38,648 bases of DNA, taken from assembly GCA_964545855.1 (NCBI GenBank), contig CAZJHD010000040.1, positions 1 to 38,648 on the forward strand, written 5' to 3'. Under the pieces are notes generated by a model. The model searched no databases. It saw only the letters and a list, made by a program, of their open reading frames with translations, and was not told the DNA's origin. Below, one piece after another: positions 24,108 through 31,606 of this stretch (the stretch's first letter is position 1; every line of letters begins with the position of its first letter). This DNA comes from CAZJHD01 sp964545855 (GTDB lineage: Bacteria > Planctomycetota > UBA1135 > JACQFD01). Both the position numbers and the translations under genes were made by a program.

Positions 24108-25088
24108 CTACTCGCCGTCCTTCTCGTCCGGGTCCTCGTCCTTGTCGGACTTCCCGGACTTCATCTCCTCGAGCTTCTTGTCGAGGTCCTCGAGGAACTT
24201 CTTCGCGCGGGGCTCGTCGGCGAGCTGCTTCTTCATGCCGGCGACGCCCGCCTCGAAGGCCGCGACGTCCTTCTCGACGTCGCCGTAGGTGAGGATCAGG
24301 CCCCAGAACGCCTGGGTCGCCTCCTCGCCGGTCGGGATCCGCTTCGCCTTGTAGAAGCTCGTGAAGAGCTTCTTCCCGGCCTCGACGGCTCCTTCCTGGG
24401 AGTCGATCGCGTTCACCAGTTCCATCACCTCGAGGTTCAGGAACTGCGCGTCGAGCTTCTTGCGCTGCTCGTCGGAGAGCTTGAGGCTCTTCGCCTGCTC
24501 GACGGCCTTGGCGTAGGGGATCGATCCCATCTCCACCTGCAGGACGAAGAGCTCGATCTTGGCCTTCTCGTCGCCGCCGGCGGCACGCTTCTGGAGGTCG
24601 ATCACCGAGCGCGCCTTCGCGCCGGTCTCGGCGAAGTTCTTGATCTCTCGCGGCCCTTCATGGGTCGCGAGGACCGTTCCCTCGGCGTCCATGAAGGCGA
24701 GATGCGGGAACCCGCGCCCTCCCTTCTCGGAGAGCAGGCCGTCGTACTTCGTGTCCGGGATCCGGGTCGTGACGTGGAGGAAGAGGACGTAGTCCTTGGC
24801 CCACGTGGGGAACTCGTCGGAGGAGAGCGCACGGCTCTCCAGTGCCTCGCAGGGGGGTCAGTAGGCGTAGGAGCGCGTGAAGTACGTGAAGATCGGCTTG
24901 CCGGTCTTCTTCGCCTCCGCGCGCGCCAGGTCGTAGTCGGTGAACCAGGGAGCCTTCTTCACGAACTCCTTGGCGAGCTTCTTGTCGCGCTTCTGCTCGA
25001 GCGTCTCTTGCTCGTCCTGAGCAAGGGCGGGGAGGGCGAGGCCTCCCACGAACGCCACGAGCAATGCGCCCGCGAGGAACGATTTCAC
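24108..25088 (-). CDS. Exported thioredoxin-fold selenoprotein B (U-P-P-C)
   Basis: 326 residues with TGA 24858-24860 read as Sec77. I chose GTG 25088 because AAGGA lies 9 nt upstream and a clean signal peptide (K-S-F-L-A-G-A-L-L-V, ending L-A-Q) begins there; ATG 25118 would add ten residues. Order of parts matches copy A: L-E-Q-K-R-D-K-K-L helix, K-P-I-F-T-Y-F-T strand, Y-A-Y-U-P-P-C-E, cis-Pro in G-R-G-F-P-H-L-A-F, helical C-terminal region. Here the end is a highly acidic tail (S-D-K-D-E-D-P-D-E-K-D-G-E). Conservation of the TGA between diverged paralogs argues for selective maintenance of Sec. Confidence 0.85.
24822..24840 (-). promoter_or_regulatory. bSECIS-like hairpin of selenoprotein B
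   Basis: On the minus strand GGAGAGC (24840-24834) pairs with GCTCTCC (24828-24822) around loop CGTGC, starting 17 nt after the TGA. The stem is identical to copy A while the last loop base differs (C for A). Confidence 0.8.
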
Positions 25089-25176
25089 AGGTTTGGGTCC
25101 TTGGGGACTGCCGGCCATGGGCCGGGCAGGAGTGGCGAAGAGTCTATCCAGGGTCGACCCCCGGAAGGGGCGGGTC

Positions 25177-25956
25177 CTACGCGCGCCCCCTCGGAGACGA
25201 CCCTTTCCTTTCTCGGCCTCGGACGCGCCCGACCACGAGGAGACGCACCGGATCCGTCGTGGCGGGGGCGCTCCAGCGCGGCTCCAGGATCTCCACGCCG
25301 GCGCCCGCGGCGGCGGCCCACTCCTCGATCCAGGGGAACGCGTCGTCGCTCGCCGTCACGAGCGCGCGCGGTGCGAGCGCGCCGAGGCACCGGGCGACGA
25401 GGTCGCGCGCGCGCCGTCGGTCGGCGTCGAAGCGCCGTCCCGAGAAGGTGCGCGGCTCGGCGCGGTGGTAGTAGAAGTCGTGCAGGGCGGGGAACTCCTC
25501 GGGGTCGTTCACGACGCTCACGAGCGAGAGGTGGCTCACGCCGCGGGGGAGCGGCGCCCGGCCCGCGTCGGCGGCGAGGACGCGCGGCGCCGACGCGTGG
25601 CGTCCACAGCCGCACAGCACGCGTGTCCCCGCGCGCAGCGCGGCGCCCAGGGCCGCCGCCTCGCCGCCCCGCTTCGTCCAGCCGAGGACGCGGCGGCCGA
25701 GACGTGCCTCGGCGAGCGCCACCGGGATCTCTGCGATCCCGATGCCGACGAGGAGCGTCGTGCCGGAACGCGCCGGGATCCGTGCCGTCCGTCGCGCGGC
25801 CGCGAGGACGTGGGCGGCCTCGAGTCCCGCGTCGAGGAACCGCCGCATCTGCCGCGGCGTGAAGCGCCCCCGCGGGTCCTCGAAGTAGGCGCGGCCGATC
25901 GCAACCGGGTCGAGGGCATCGAGGGCGGCGGTCGCCGCGGCGCGGAGGGGTTTCAC
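25177..25956 (-). CDS. Hypothetical protein with Rossmann-like segment
   Basis: 259 residues from GTG 25956; upstream codons are Arg-rich and overlap pyrE. I do not recognise the family. Visible features are a helical N-terminus with D-P-R-G-R-F-T-P-R-Q-M, the strand-turn T-L-L-V-G-I-G-I-A-E-I-P, a Cys pair C-G-C-G, the strand S-H-L-S-L-V-S-V-V-N-D-P-E-E-F with an aromatic F-Y-Y-H-R-A-E-P, and a second strand R-A-L-V-T-A-S-D-D-A-F-P-W-I. The alternation suggests an alpha/beta Rossmann-type fold, perhaps a nucleotide or SAM binder. It is divergent from pyrE, 70 nt away. No signal peptide is visible. Confidence 0.7.
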   Translation of the reverse strand: MKPLRAAATAALDALDPVAIGRAYFEDPRGRFTPRQMRRFLDAGLEAAHVLAAARRTARIPARSGTTLLVGIGIAEIPVALAEARLGRRVLGWTKRGGEAAALGAALRAGTRVLCGCGRHASAPRVLAADAGRAPLPRGVSHLSLVSVVNDPEEFPALHDFYYHRAEPRTFSGRRFDADRRRARDLVARCLGALAPRALVTASDDAFPWIEEWAAAAGAGVEILEPRWSAPATTDPVRLLVVGRVRGRERKGSSPRGRA

Positions 25957-26012
25957 TCGGTCGGGTCGGCGTCGCCGCGGCCCTCGGCGCGCGGCGGAGC
26001 GGGCCGCGATCG

Positions 26013-26018
26013 TACGAT
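26013..26018 (+). promoter_or_regulatory. Possible -10 box of pyrE
   Basis: TACGAT ends 8 nt before ATG 26027 in an otherwise G+C-rich divergent spacer. GGAG at 26021-26024 is too close to the ATG for a normal ribosome-binding site. A leaderless start is likely if this is the -10 box. Confidence 0.35.
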
Positions 26019-26026
26019 GCGGAGCG

Positions 26027-26590
26027 ATGGCCCGATCGTCCACGCAGCAGAGACTCCTCGACCTCCTCCGCGAGCGCGCCGTGAAGCGGGGCGACTTCGT
26101 CCTGAGCTCCGGCCAGAAGAGCACCTACTACATCGACGGGCGCCTCGTGACGCTCGACGGCGAGGGCGCGCACGCGGTCGCCGAGGCGATCCTCGAGCGG
26201 ATCGGTGAGCTGGAGAAGGAGACGGGCCGGCGCATCGACGCCGTGGGGGGCCTCGCCATCGGCGCCGATCCGATGGCCGGCGCCGTCGCAGCCGTTTCGT
26301 CGGTGCAAGGGCGGCCGCTGCGAGCGTTCATCGTCCGCAAGGAGGCGAAGAAGCACGGCACGCAGAAGGCTCTCGAGGGCCCCGTGCGCGAGGGCGACAC
26401 CGTCGTCGTGCTGGAGGACGTGGTCTCGACGGGCGCTTCGGCCGTCGTCGCGGTGGAAGCGCTCCGCGCGGCCGCATGCCGCGTCGCCGCCGTGATCGCG
26501 CTCGTCGACCGCGAGATGGGCGGCGAGGCGGAGTTCGCGAAGGCGGGGGTCCGCTACCTGCCGCTCTTCACGAAGAGCGAGATCGTCTGA
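26027..26590 (+). CDS. pyrE: Orotate phosphoribosyltransferase
   Basis: 187 residues. It converts orotate and PRPP to orotidine 5'-phosphate in pyrimidine synthesis. Evidence: F-x-L-S-S-G-Q-K-S-T-Y-Y-I-D near the N-terminus, the R-K-E-A-K-K-H-G-T flexible catalytic loop, and the PRPP motif V-V-V-L-E-D-V-V-S-T-G-A-S at about 126-138. Length is normal for the short form. Its 3' end overlaps the convergent agmatinase-family gene by 23 nt. No other pyr gene is in the window. Confidence 0.93.
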   Translation: MARSSTQQRLLDLLRERAVKRGDFVLSSGQKSTYYIDGRLVTLDGEGAHAVAEAILERIGELEKETGRRIDAVGGLAIGADPMAGAVAAVSSVQGRPLRAFIVRKEAKKHGTQKALEGPVREGDTVVVLEDVVSTGASAVVAVEALRAAACRVAAVIALVDREMGGEAEFAKAGVRYLPLFTKSEIV

Positions 26591-27695
26591 CGGACCGGGC
26601 GCGCGGCGCCGCCTCGATCCCGCCGCCTCCGCCTCCGCCGTCCGACATCCGCGCGAAGCCGATCAGCTTGTAGAGCAGGCGCGCGCCGACGTTCGCGTCC
26701 CACTCGTCTCCGGCGGGTCCGGGCGCCACCTCCGTCAGGTCGAACCCGACGATGCGGCGGCCCGAGCGCACGAGCGCCGCGAGCACGGCCGTCGCCTCGT
26801 GGAAGAGGAGCCCTCCGGGGACCGGCGTGCCCGTGTGGGGGCAGAGCGTCGGGTCGAGACCGTCGACGTCGAAGGACACCCAGACCTGCTCCGGCAGGTG
26901 TCCCACGATCTCGTCGGCGATGCGCGCGAACCGCTCGCCCTCGAAGAGTCGCGTCGCGAGGTCGGCGGCGAAGAACGTCACGATCCGGCCGCGGGAGCCG
27001 CGGATCGTCTCCATCTCGCGCATGCCGAGATCGCGGATGCCCACCTGCACCAACCGCGCGACGCGCGGGAGGCGCGCGACCACGTTGTGGAAGATCGACG
27101 CGTGCGACCAGACGAAGCCTTCGAAGGCGACCCGCAGGTCGGCGTGGGCGTCGAAGTGGAGGATCCCGAGTCCCGGCCAGCGCGCTGCGGCCGCCTCGAA
27201 GGCGCCGAAGGGAACGGAGTGGTCGCCCCCCACGACGCCCACGAGCTTGCCTCGGTCGAGCCACCGCTCCGTCTCGCGTCGCACATGGGCATTCACGCGC
27301 TCGCCGATCGCGTTCACGCGCGCCGCCGCACGCACGAGCGCCGGCGTCGCCGCGCCGCCGGCGCGGATCACCGGCTTCGCCGCGCGCTTCCCCTCGTTGT
27401 TCCAGCGCCGCAGCGCCGCCGCCTCCGGGAGCATCGCGATGCCGGCCTCGTAGGGTCTTCCGGTCTCGACGTCGAAGAGGTCGACCTGCCGGCTCGCGGC
27501 GAGGATGGCGCGCGGACCCTTCGACGTGCCGCCGCCGTAGCTCGTCGTGGCCTCGAAGGGCACCGGCAGCAGCACCACCGCCGATTCCTCGGGCTCGAAG
27601 GGGAGACCGAAGACGCCGGAGCCCTCGGCGGCGGCGCCGTCGGGATCGAAGGCGCGCACGGACGGCCGGGCGCCGCGCGCCGCGCGCCGGCTCAC
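26568..27695 (-). CDS. Agmatinase/arginase-family ureohydrolase
   Basis: 375 residues from GTG 27695, which overlaps the cyclophilin stop as GTGA; a GTG at 27659 is the alternative and would remove the Arg-rich first 12 residues. The binuclear manganese motifs are all present: G-G-D-H-S (about 155), H-F-D-A-H-A-D (about 178), S-F-D-V-D-G-L-D-P (about 273) and G-F-D-L-T-E-V-A-P. The family hydrolyses agmatine, arginine, guanidinobutyrate or formiminoglutamate. The length and a long insert (about 85-140) leave the substrate open. It may link to polyamine or arginine use together with the TIGR00300 gene. Confidence 0.88.
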   Translation of the reverse strand: MSRRAARGARPSVRAFDPDGAAAEGSGVFGLPFEPEESAVVLLPVPFEATTSYGGGTSKGPRAILAASRQVDLFDVETGRPYEAGIAMLPEAAALRRWNNEGKRAAKPVIRAGGAATPALVRAAARVNAIGERVNAHVRRETERWLDRGKLVGVVGGDHSVPFGAFEAAAARWPGLGILHFDAHADLRVAFEGFVWSHASIFHNVVARLPRVARLVQVGIRDLGMREMETIRGSRGRIVTFFAADLATRLFEGERFARIADEIVGHLPEQVWVSFDVDGLDPTLCPHTGTPVPGGLLFHEATAVLAALVRSGRRIVGFDLTEVAPGPAGDEWDANVGARLLYKLIGFARMSDGGGGGGGIEAAPRARSVRRSRSS

Positions 27696-28783
27696 TCCTT
27701 CACCCACGCCTTCTCGATCTTGACGGGCGAAGCGGGACGGTCGTTCGCACCCGTCTGCACGGCTTCGAGCTCCTTCAGCACGTCGTCGCCCTCGACCATC
27801 CGGCCGAAGGCCGTGTAGTTGCCGTCGAGGTGCGCGACGTCGCCGAAGCAGAGGAAGAACTGGGAGCCGGCGGAGTCGAGGAAGGGCTTGCGGTCGCGCA
27901 GGACGCCCGCGGCGGAGAGCTCCGTGTAGCGCGCCTGGAGCGCCTGGAAGTCGTTCGGGTTCTTCCCCTCGATGGCGAGGATCGCCTGCACCGTCTGCTG
28001 CGCCATCTGCGCCGCCGGGTCGCCGTTGCGCGCCATGGAGAGCGTGCCGCGGCGGTGATTCACGTCGGAGATCTCCGAGGGGAGCGGCTTCCCGTTGTAG
28101 GGCTTCCCGCCGCCGCCGTCGTTCGACGGGTCGGCGTCCTTGCTGTTGGGATCGCCTCCCTGCGCCATGAATCCCTTGATGATCCGGTGGAAGAGCGTCC
28201 CGTCGTAGTAGCCGCTCTTCGCGTGGCGCGCGAAGTTGCGGGACGCGAGGGGCGCATGCACCGGGTCGAGCTGCACCTCGATCTTCCCGAGCGACGTCTG
28301 GAGGACGATCCGCGCCTTCGTGAGGTCCTCCACCAGCTCCACCGTCGCCGGCGCCGACTTCATGCCCGCTCCCTCGAACCAGACGTCGGCCGTGTCGACC
28401 TTCCCCGCGATCGTCGAGGCGAGCGCGGCCCCGTCGATCTCGACGGAGAGCGTCGCGCCGGGGGGGATCTCGTAGGGCTTCGACGCGCCGAGGCGCGCCG
28501 GGTCGACGGGCTCGTTCGCGGCACCCGCCGCGGCGGCCCCCGCGGGTCCGATCCGGAGACCGAGGCCCGTGAGCAGCGCCGGATCGATCTCCGCGCGCTC
28601 GGCACCACGGTTCGTGAATCGGAGAGTCACCGGACTCCTCACGCCGCCGACGAGGATCCCCTTGGGGATGGCGACGGACGCCTCCACGTCTCCCGCGGCG
28701 TTGGGCGCGGCGGCGAGCGGAAGGAAGGCGGCCGGGAGGAGGGCGAGCGCGAAGCCGGAGGAGAGGAGCAGCGAGCAATGCAT
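27692..28783 (-). CDS. Exported cyclophilin-type peptidyl-prolyl isomerase
   Basis: 363 residues. A signal peptide (about 1-26, ending L-A-A-A) precedes an Ig-like beta domain (about 30-150). The cyclophilin domain begins near 160: I-V-L-Q-T-S-L-G-K-I-E-V-Q-L, F-H-R-I-I-K-G-F-M-A-Q-G-G-D-P, S-Q-F-F-L-C-F-G, G-N-Y-T-A-F-G-R. An insert of about 60 residues (Q-M-A-Q-Q-T-V-Q-A to K-P-F-L-D) interrupts the usual fold between M-A-R-N-G-D-P and S-Q-F-F. It assists folding of exported proteins by proline isomerisation. The next gene starts inside its stop codon. Confidence 0.9.
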   Translation of the reverse strand: MHCSLLLSSGFALALLPAAFLPLAAAPNAAGDVEASVAIPKGILVGGVRSPVTLRFTNRGAERAEIDPALLTGLGLRIGPAGAAAAGAANEPVDPARLGASKPYEIPPGATLSVEIDGAALASTIAGKVDTADVWFEGAGMKSAPATVELVEDLTKARIVLQTSLGKIEVQLDPVHAPLASRNFARHAKSGYYDGTLFHRIIKGFMAQGGDPNSKDADPSNDGGGGKPYNGKPLPSEISDVNHRRGTLSMARNGDPAAQMAQQTVQAILAIEGKNPNDFQALQARYTELSAAGVLRDRKPFLDSAGSQFFLCFGDVAHLDGNYTAFGRMVEGDDVLKELEAVQTGANDRPASPVKIEKAWVKE

Positions 28784-28806
28784 CGAATGCGGCCGCGGGC
28801 GCGGAC

Positions 28807-28864
28807 GGAGCGAGTGGAGGAAGAGGAGAGGAGAGGAGGAAGAGGAGAGGGAGTGCGGAGCGGA
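28807..28864 (+). repeat. Polypurine (GA) tract upstream of the cyclophilin gene
   Basis: Nearly uninterrupted G/A run with repeated GGAAGAGGAGAGGAG units. On the transcribed (minus) strand it becomes a pyrimidine-rich stretch just before the cyclophilin ATG. It may be structural or regulatory, or simply a low-complexity spacer; 28784-28923 holds no gene. Confidence 0.5.
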
Positions 28865-28923
28865 TCCTACTCGAAGCCCGCAGCGCCGCCGGGACGCGCG
28901 GCGCGGTGTGCTTCGGCAGGCTC

Positions 28924-30024
28924 CTAGGCCGGCAGCATCGAGCGGAACCACCGCACGAGGTTCGCGCCGAGGATCCCCGTCGATTCCTCGCGCCCGAAGC
29001 CCGCCGCGCGCAGCGTCGGTGCGATCAACGGGAAGTCGCGGGCGTCGCGCATCTCGACCGGCAGCCTCACGAAGCCGTCGAAGTCGGAGCCGAGGGCGAT
29101 GTGCTCGGCGCCGATCACGCTCGCCGCGTGGCGGACGTGGGCGACGAAGTGCCGGAGCTCGCGGCCTCCGAGGTACTCCCGCGCGAGGATCATCGCGACG
29201 ACGCCGCCCGCGCGGGCGAGCGCGCGGAGCTGGCCGTCCGAGAGGTGGCGCCACGACGGCCTCGCGCCGCGGACGCCCGTGTGGGAATCGAAGGCGGCGA
29301 GCCGGCCTCCGCTCGCCTCCGCCACGACGAGCATCTCGTCGAAGGCGCGCGGCGAGGCGTGCGCGAGGTCGAGCCCCATGCCGAGCCGCGCCATCTCGGC
29401 GAGCAGCTCGCGGCCGAGCCCGCTCAGCCCACGGTCGCGGTAGGCCCAGTAGGAGCAGCTCGCGAACTCGTTGGGGATGAGATGCGATGGTCCGAGGAAG
29501 CGCACGCCGAGGTCGAAGAAGCGTCGCAGGTTCTTCGGATCGCCCTCGAGGGCCTGCGCCCCCTCGATGCCGAGGAGCGCCGCGAGCGTGCCCGATGCGA
29601 GACAGCGGTCGAGGTCGGCGCACGTCCGCACGAGGGCGACGCGGCCTCCCGATCGGGAGACGTGATCGGCGAGCCTCTCCGCCTGCCAGAGCGCGCGCGC
29701 CAGCGGGCTGCGCCGCGCCGACCGCGGCCAGCGCCTCCACCAGGCGAAGAGACCCATGCCGTTCACGACGGGGAGTCCCCAGGTGGGGATCGTGAAGGCC
29801 TGCACTCGAATGCCGCCCTCGTGCAGCCGGGGGAAGTCGGCGTGGCCCTCCGTCGACGCGACGTTCAGATCGCGGTTCCAGAGGAGCGAGTCCGCGTGCG
29901 CGTCGGCGACGGGTGCCTCGGCGTACCAGCGCATCGCCTCGTCGCGCTCCGCCTCCGAGAGCGTCCGGGGAGCGGGAATCGGGGGTGTTCTCGGATCCAC
30001 GCGACGCGCGAGGATAGCGGCCAT
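28924..30024 (-). CDS. Membrane dipeptidase (peptidase family M19)
   Basis: 366 residues. Zinc-binding motifs of renal-dipeptidase-type enzymes are present: D-A-H-A-D (His43, Asp45), G-I-E-G-A-Q-A-L, D-L-A-H-A-S, D-S-H-T-G and L-G-S-D-F-D-G. It hydrolyses dipeptides, possibly D-configured or beta-lactam-like. No signal peptide is evident. The ATG at 30024 overlaps the start codon of the divergent gene inside CCATGG. It lacks a ribosome-binding site, so a later start (Met31, before the first motif) is possible. Confidence 0.88.
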   Translation of the reverse strand: MAAILARRVDPRTPPIPAPRTLSEAERDEAMRWYAEAPVADAHADSLLWNRDLNVASTEGHADFPRLHEGGIRVQAFTIPTWGLPVVNGMGLFAWWRRWPRSARRSPLARALWQAERLADHVSRSGGRVALVRTCADLDRCLASGTLAALLGIEGAQALEGDPKNLRRFFDLGVRFLGPSHLIPNEFASCSYWAYRDRGLSGLGRELLAEMARLGMGLDLAHASPRAFDEMLVVAEASGGRLAAFDSHTGVRGARPSWRHLSDGQLRALARAGGVVAMILAREYLGGRELRHFVAHVRHAASVIGAEHIALGSDFDGFVRLPVEMRDARDFPLIAPTLRAAGFGREESTGILGANLVRWFRSMLPA

Positions 30025-30871
30025 GGCACGGACCGGCGGCTTCGGCGCGGAGCGTCTCCTCGTCTCGCGCGAGGAGATGAGATTCGACTTCGGCGGCGCG
30101 AAGTGGCGCCTCCCGCGCGACCGCGAAGCGCTGGGGTGGATCTTCAGCCAGTTCCTCTACGGGGAGGTCACCGGCATCCAGTGCGGCCACTGGCTGTACC
30201 GCGCGCCCGACCTCGAGTCGGCGCAGTTCTTCGCGCAGCAGTCCGTGGAGGAGATGGCGCACGTGCAGCAGTTCCTCCGGCTGCTGGAGCGCATCGGCGA
30301 GCGGCCGCGTCCCGTCCATCGGCTCGTGCGCTTCCTCTCGACGAGCTTCATGGGGGCGACCTTCGAGGAGCACACCTGCCTCGAGATGGCGGCCGGCGAG
30401 GGATTCGTGCTGATGGTCTTCTACGCTCTCATCGACACCCTCGAGGACGACTCCATGCGCCGCGTGCTGGAGGCGGCCGTGCTCCAGGAGGAGCGCCACG
30501 TCTCCTTCGGCGAGGAGCGCACGCGGCGCGCCGTCGAGGCGGATCCCGGTCTCGCCTCGCACTTGCTGGGGCTCTCCGTCGTCTCGCTCCAGGCCGTCCG
30601 GTGGCTCGCGAGGCGTGTTCCGCGCCACCTCCCCATGGACCACGAGGTGATGCGGCAGATGCCCGCGTTCCTGGAGCGCACCTGCTCCGTCGCCGAGCTG
30701 CGGCTGCAGCGCATGGGCGTGCTGCGCGGGAGCCTCTCGGAGATGGGTGCCGTGCGCCGCACCGGCCTCGCGGGCATCGCCTACGCGCGCCACCTCCTGT
30801 GGCGCGGCCTCCCCGTTCGGCGCCGTCTGACGGACACCTACCTCGACGATCCGCTGGTCCGGAGCCGCTGA
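30023..30871 (+). CDS. Ferritin-like di-iron protein of unknown function
   Basis: 282 residues from ATG 30023; AGGA at 30011-30014 lies 8 nt upstream. An all-helical protein with paired E-x-x-H motifs: G-E-V-T-G (about 45), V-E-E-M-A-H (about 75), F-E-E-H-T-C-L-E-M (about 113) and Q-E-E-R-H-V-S-F-G-E (about 155), the pattern of a four-helix di-iron carboxylate site. A basic C-terminal third follows (R-R-V-P-R-H, R-R-R-L-T). It could be an oxidase, hydroxylase or iron-storage relative; I cannot name it. It is divergent from the dipeptidase. Confidence 0.75.
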   Translation: MARTGGFGAERLLVSREEMRFDFGGAKWRLPRDREALGWIFSQFLYGEVTGIQCGHWLYRAPDLESAQFFAQQSVEEMAHVQQFLRLLERIGERPRPVHRLVRFLSTSFMGATFEEHTCLEMAAGEGFVLMVFYALIDTLEDDSMRRVLEAAVLQEERHVSFGEERTRRAVEADPGLASHLLGLSVVSLQAVRWLARRVPRHLPMDHEVMRQMPAFLERTCSVAELRLQRMGVLRGSLSEMGAVRRTGLAGIAYARHLLWRGLPVRRRLTDTYLDDPLVRSR

Positions 30872-30971
30872 GGACGAGCCGCCGCTCCCCGATCCGCGGA
30901 GCCGAACCGCGCGGCTGCAGAGGCTCTTCGAGTCCTTCCGTCAAGCGGCGAGATGGCGCTCCACGCTCGGG

Positions 30972-31010
30972 GATTCCCCGGGGGGAGAGGCCGGTTTCCC
31001 TCGGGGAATC
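30972..31010. terminator. Hairpin between the ferritin-like gene and the SWIB gene
   Basis: GATTCCCCG (30972-30980) pairs with CGGGGAATC (31002-31010), and the inner GGGGGA / TCCC extends the stem imperfectly. It lies 100 nt after the ferritin-like stop and 140 nt before the SWIB start, so it could end the first gene or sit in the second's leader. The rest of 30872-31153 shows no gene. Confidence 0.4.
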
Positions 31011-31153
31011 TCGAATGAATCCTCCCCCTGGCGGCTCGGACGGCCGATACACTCCCGCACCCGATTCGAGACACGACCGGCGCGACGGATTCTCACCGAA
31101 GATTCAGCGACGGAACGATCTCAACTGGACCCCTTCCAAGAAGGAACACTCCC

Positions 31154-31447
31154 GTGCCCGTGAAGAAAGCCACGAAAGCGAAGAAGAAGACCGCGCGCAA
31201 GCCGAACGCCGCGTTCATGAAGCCCATGCAGCCCGACGCCGTTCTCGGCGCCGTCGTGGGCGACAAGGCGATTCCGCGTACGGCGGTGACCAAGAAGATC
31301 TGGGACTACATCAAGAAGAATGGTCTCCAGGACTCGAAGAACCGCCGGATGATCAACGCCGACGACCGTCTCAAGGCGGTCTTCGGCGGCAAGAAGCAGG
31401 TCTCGATGTTCGAGATGACGAAGCTCGTCTCGAAGCACATGTCCTGA
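31154..31447 (+). CDS. SWIB/MDM2-domain protein
   Basis: 97 residues from GTG 31154, with AAGGA 8 nt upstream. A Lys/Ala-rich basic N-terminus (1-20) precedes a complete SWIB domain (about 25-95): L-G-A-V-V-G, T-K-K-I-W-D-Y-I-K-K-N-G-L-Q-D, N-R-R-M-I-N-A-D, F-E-M-T-K-L-V-S-K-H. Stand-alone SWIB proteins with a basic tail occur in Chlamydiae and Planctomycetes and may bind nucleoid DNA; the role is not established. A strong terminator follows. Confidence 0.92.
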   Translation: MPVKKATKAKKKTARKPNAAFMKPMQPDAVLGAVVGDKAIPRTAVTKKIWDYIKKNGLQDSKNRRMINADDRLKAVFGGKKQVSMFEMTKLVSKHMS

Positions 31448-31497
31448 GGCTGCTGTCGCGAGGCGACTCTTCCCGAGCCGTCTCGCACGCTCTCGAA

Positions 31498-31544
31498 ACC
31501 CGAGGCCCGGATCGCTTCGCGCGGTCCGGGCCTCGGGTCTTTCT
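31498..31544 (+). terminator. Rho-independent terminator of the SWIB gene
   Basis: A 14-bp perfect stem (31498-31511 with 31525-31538, arm ACCCGAGGCCCGGA) has a 13-nt loop and is followed by CTTTCTC. This is the clearest terminator in the window. It lies 50 nt after the SWIB stop, and from the other side it could also serve the FecR-like gene. Confidence 0.75.
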
Positions 31545-31606
31545 CGGGACGGCGCCGGCGACTGAGCGGCGACGGCGCGGCGACCGCGCGGCCGCCCGCC
31601 CCGCTC

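Noticed and set aside
23696..24860. Treating the two thioredoxin-like genes as frameshifted or nonsense pseudogenes, or as four short genes
   Set aside because: Frame is continuous, the TGA is at the same active-site codon in both, and identical hairpins follow.
28807..28864. Polypurine tract as a protein-coding repeat
   Set aside because: It is short, lies between a start codon and the next gene's end, and gives only Glu/Arg/Gly runs.
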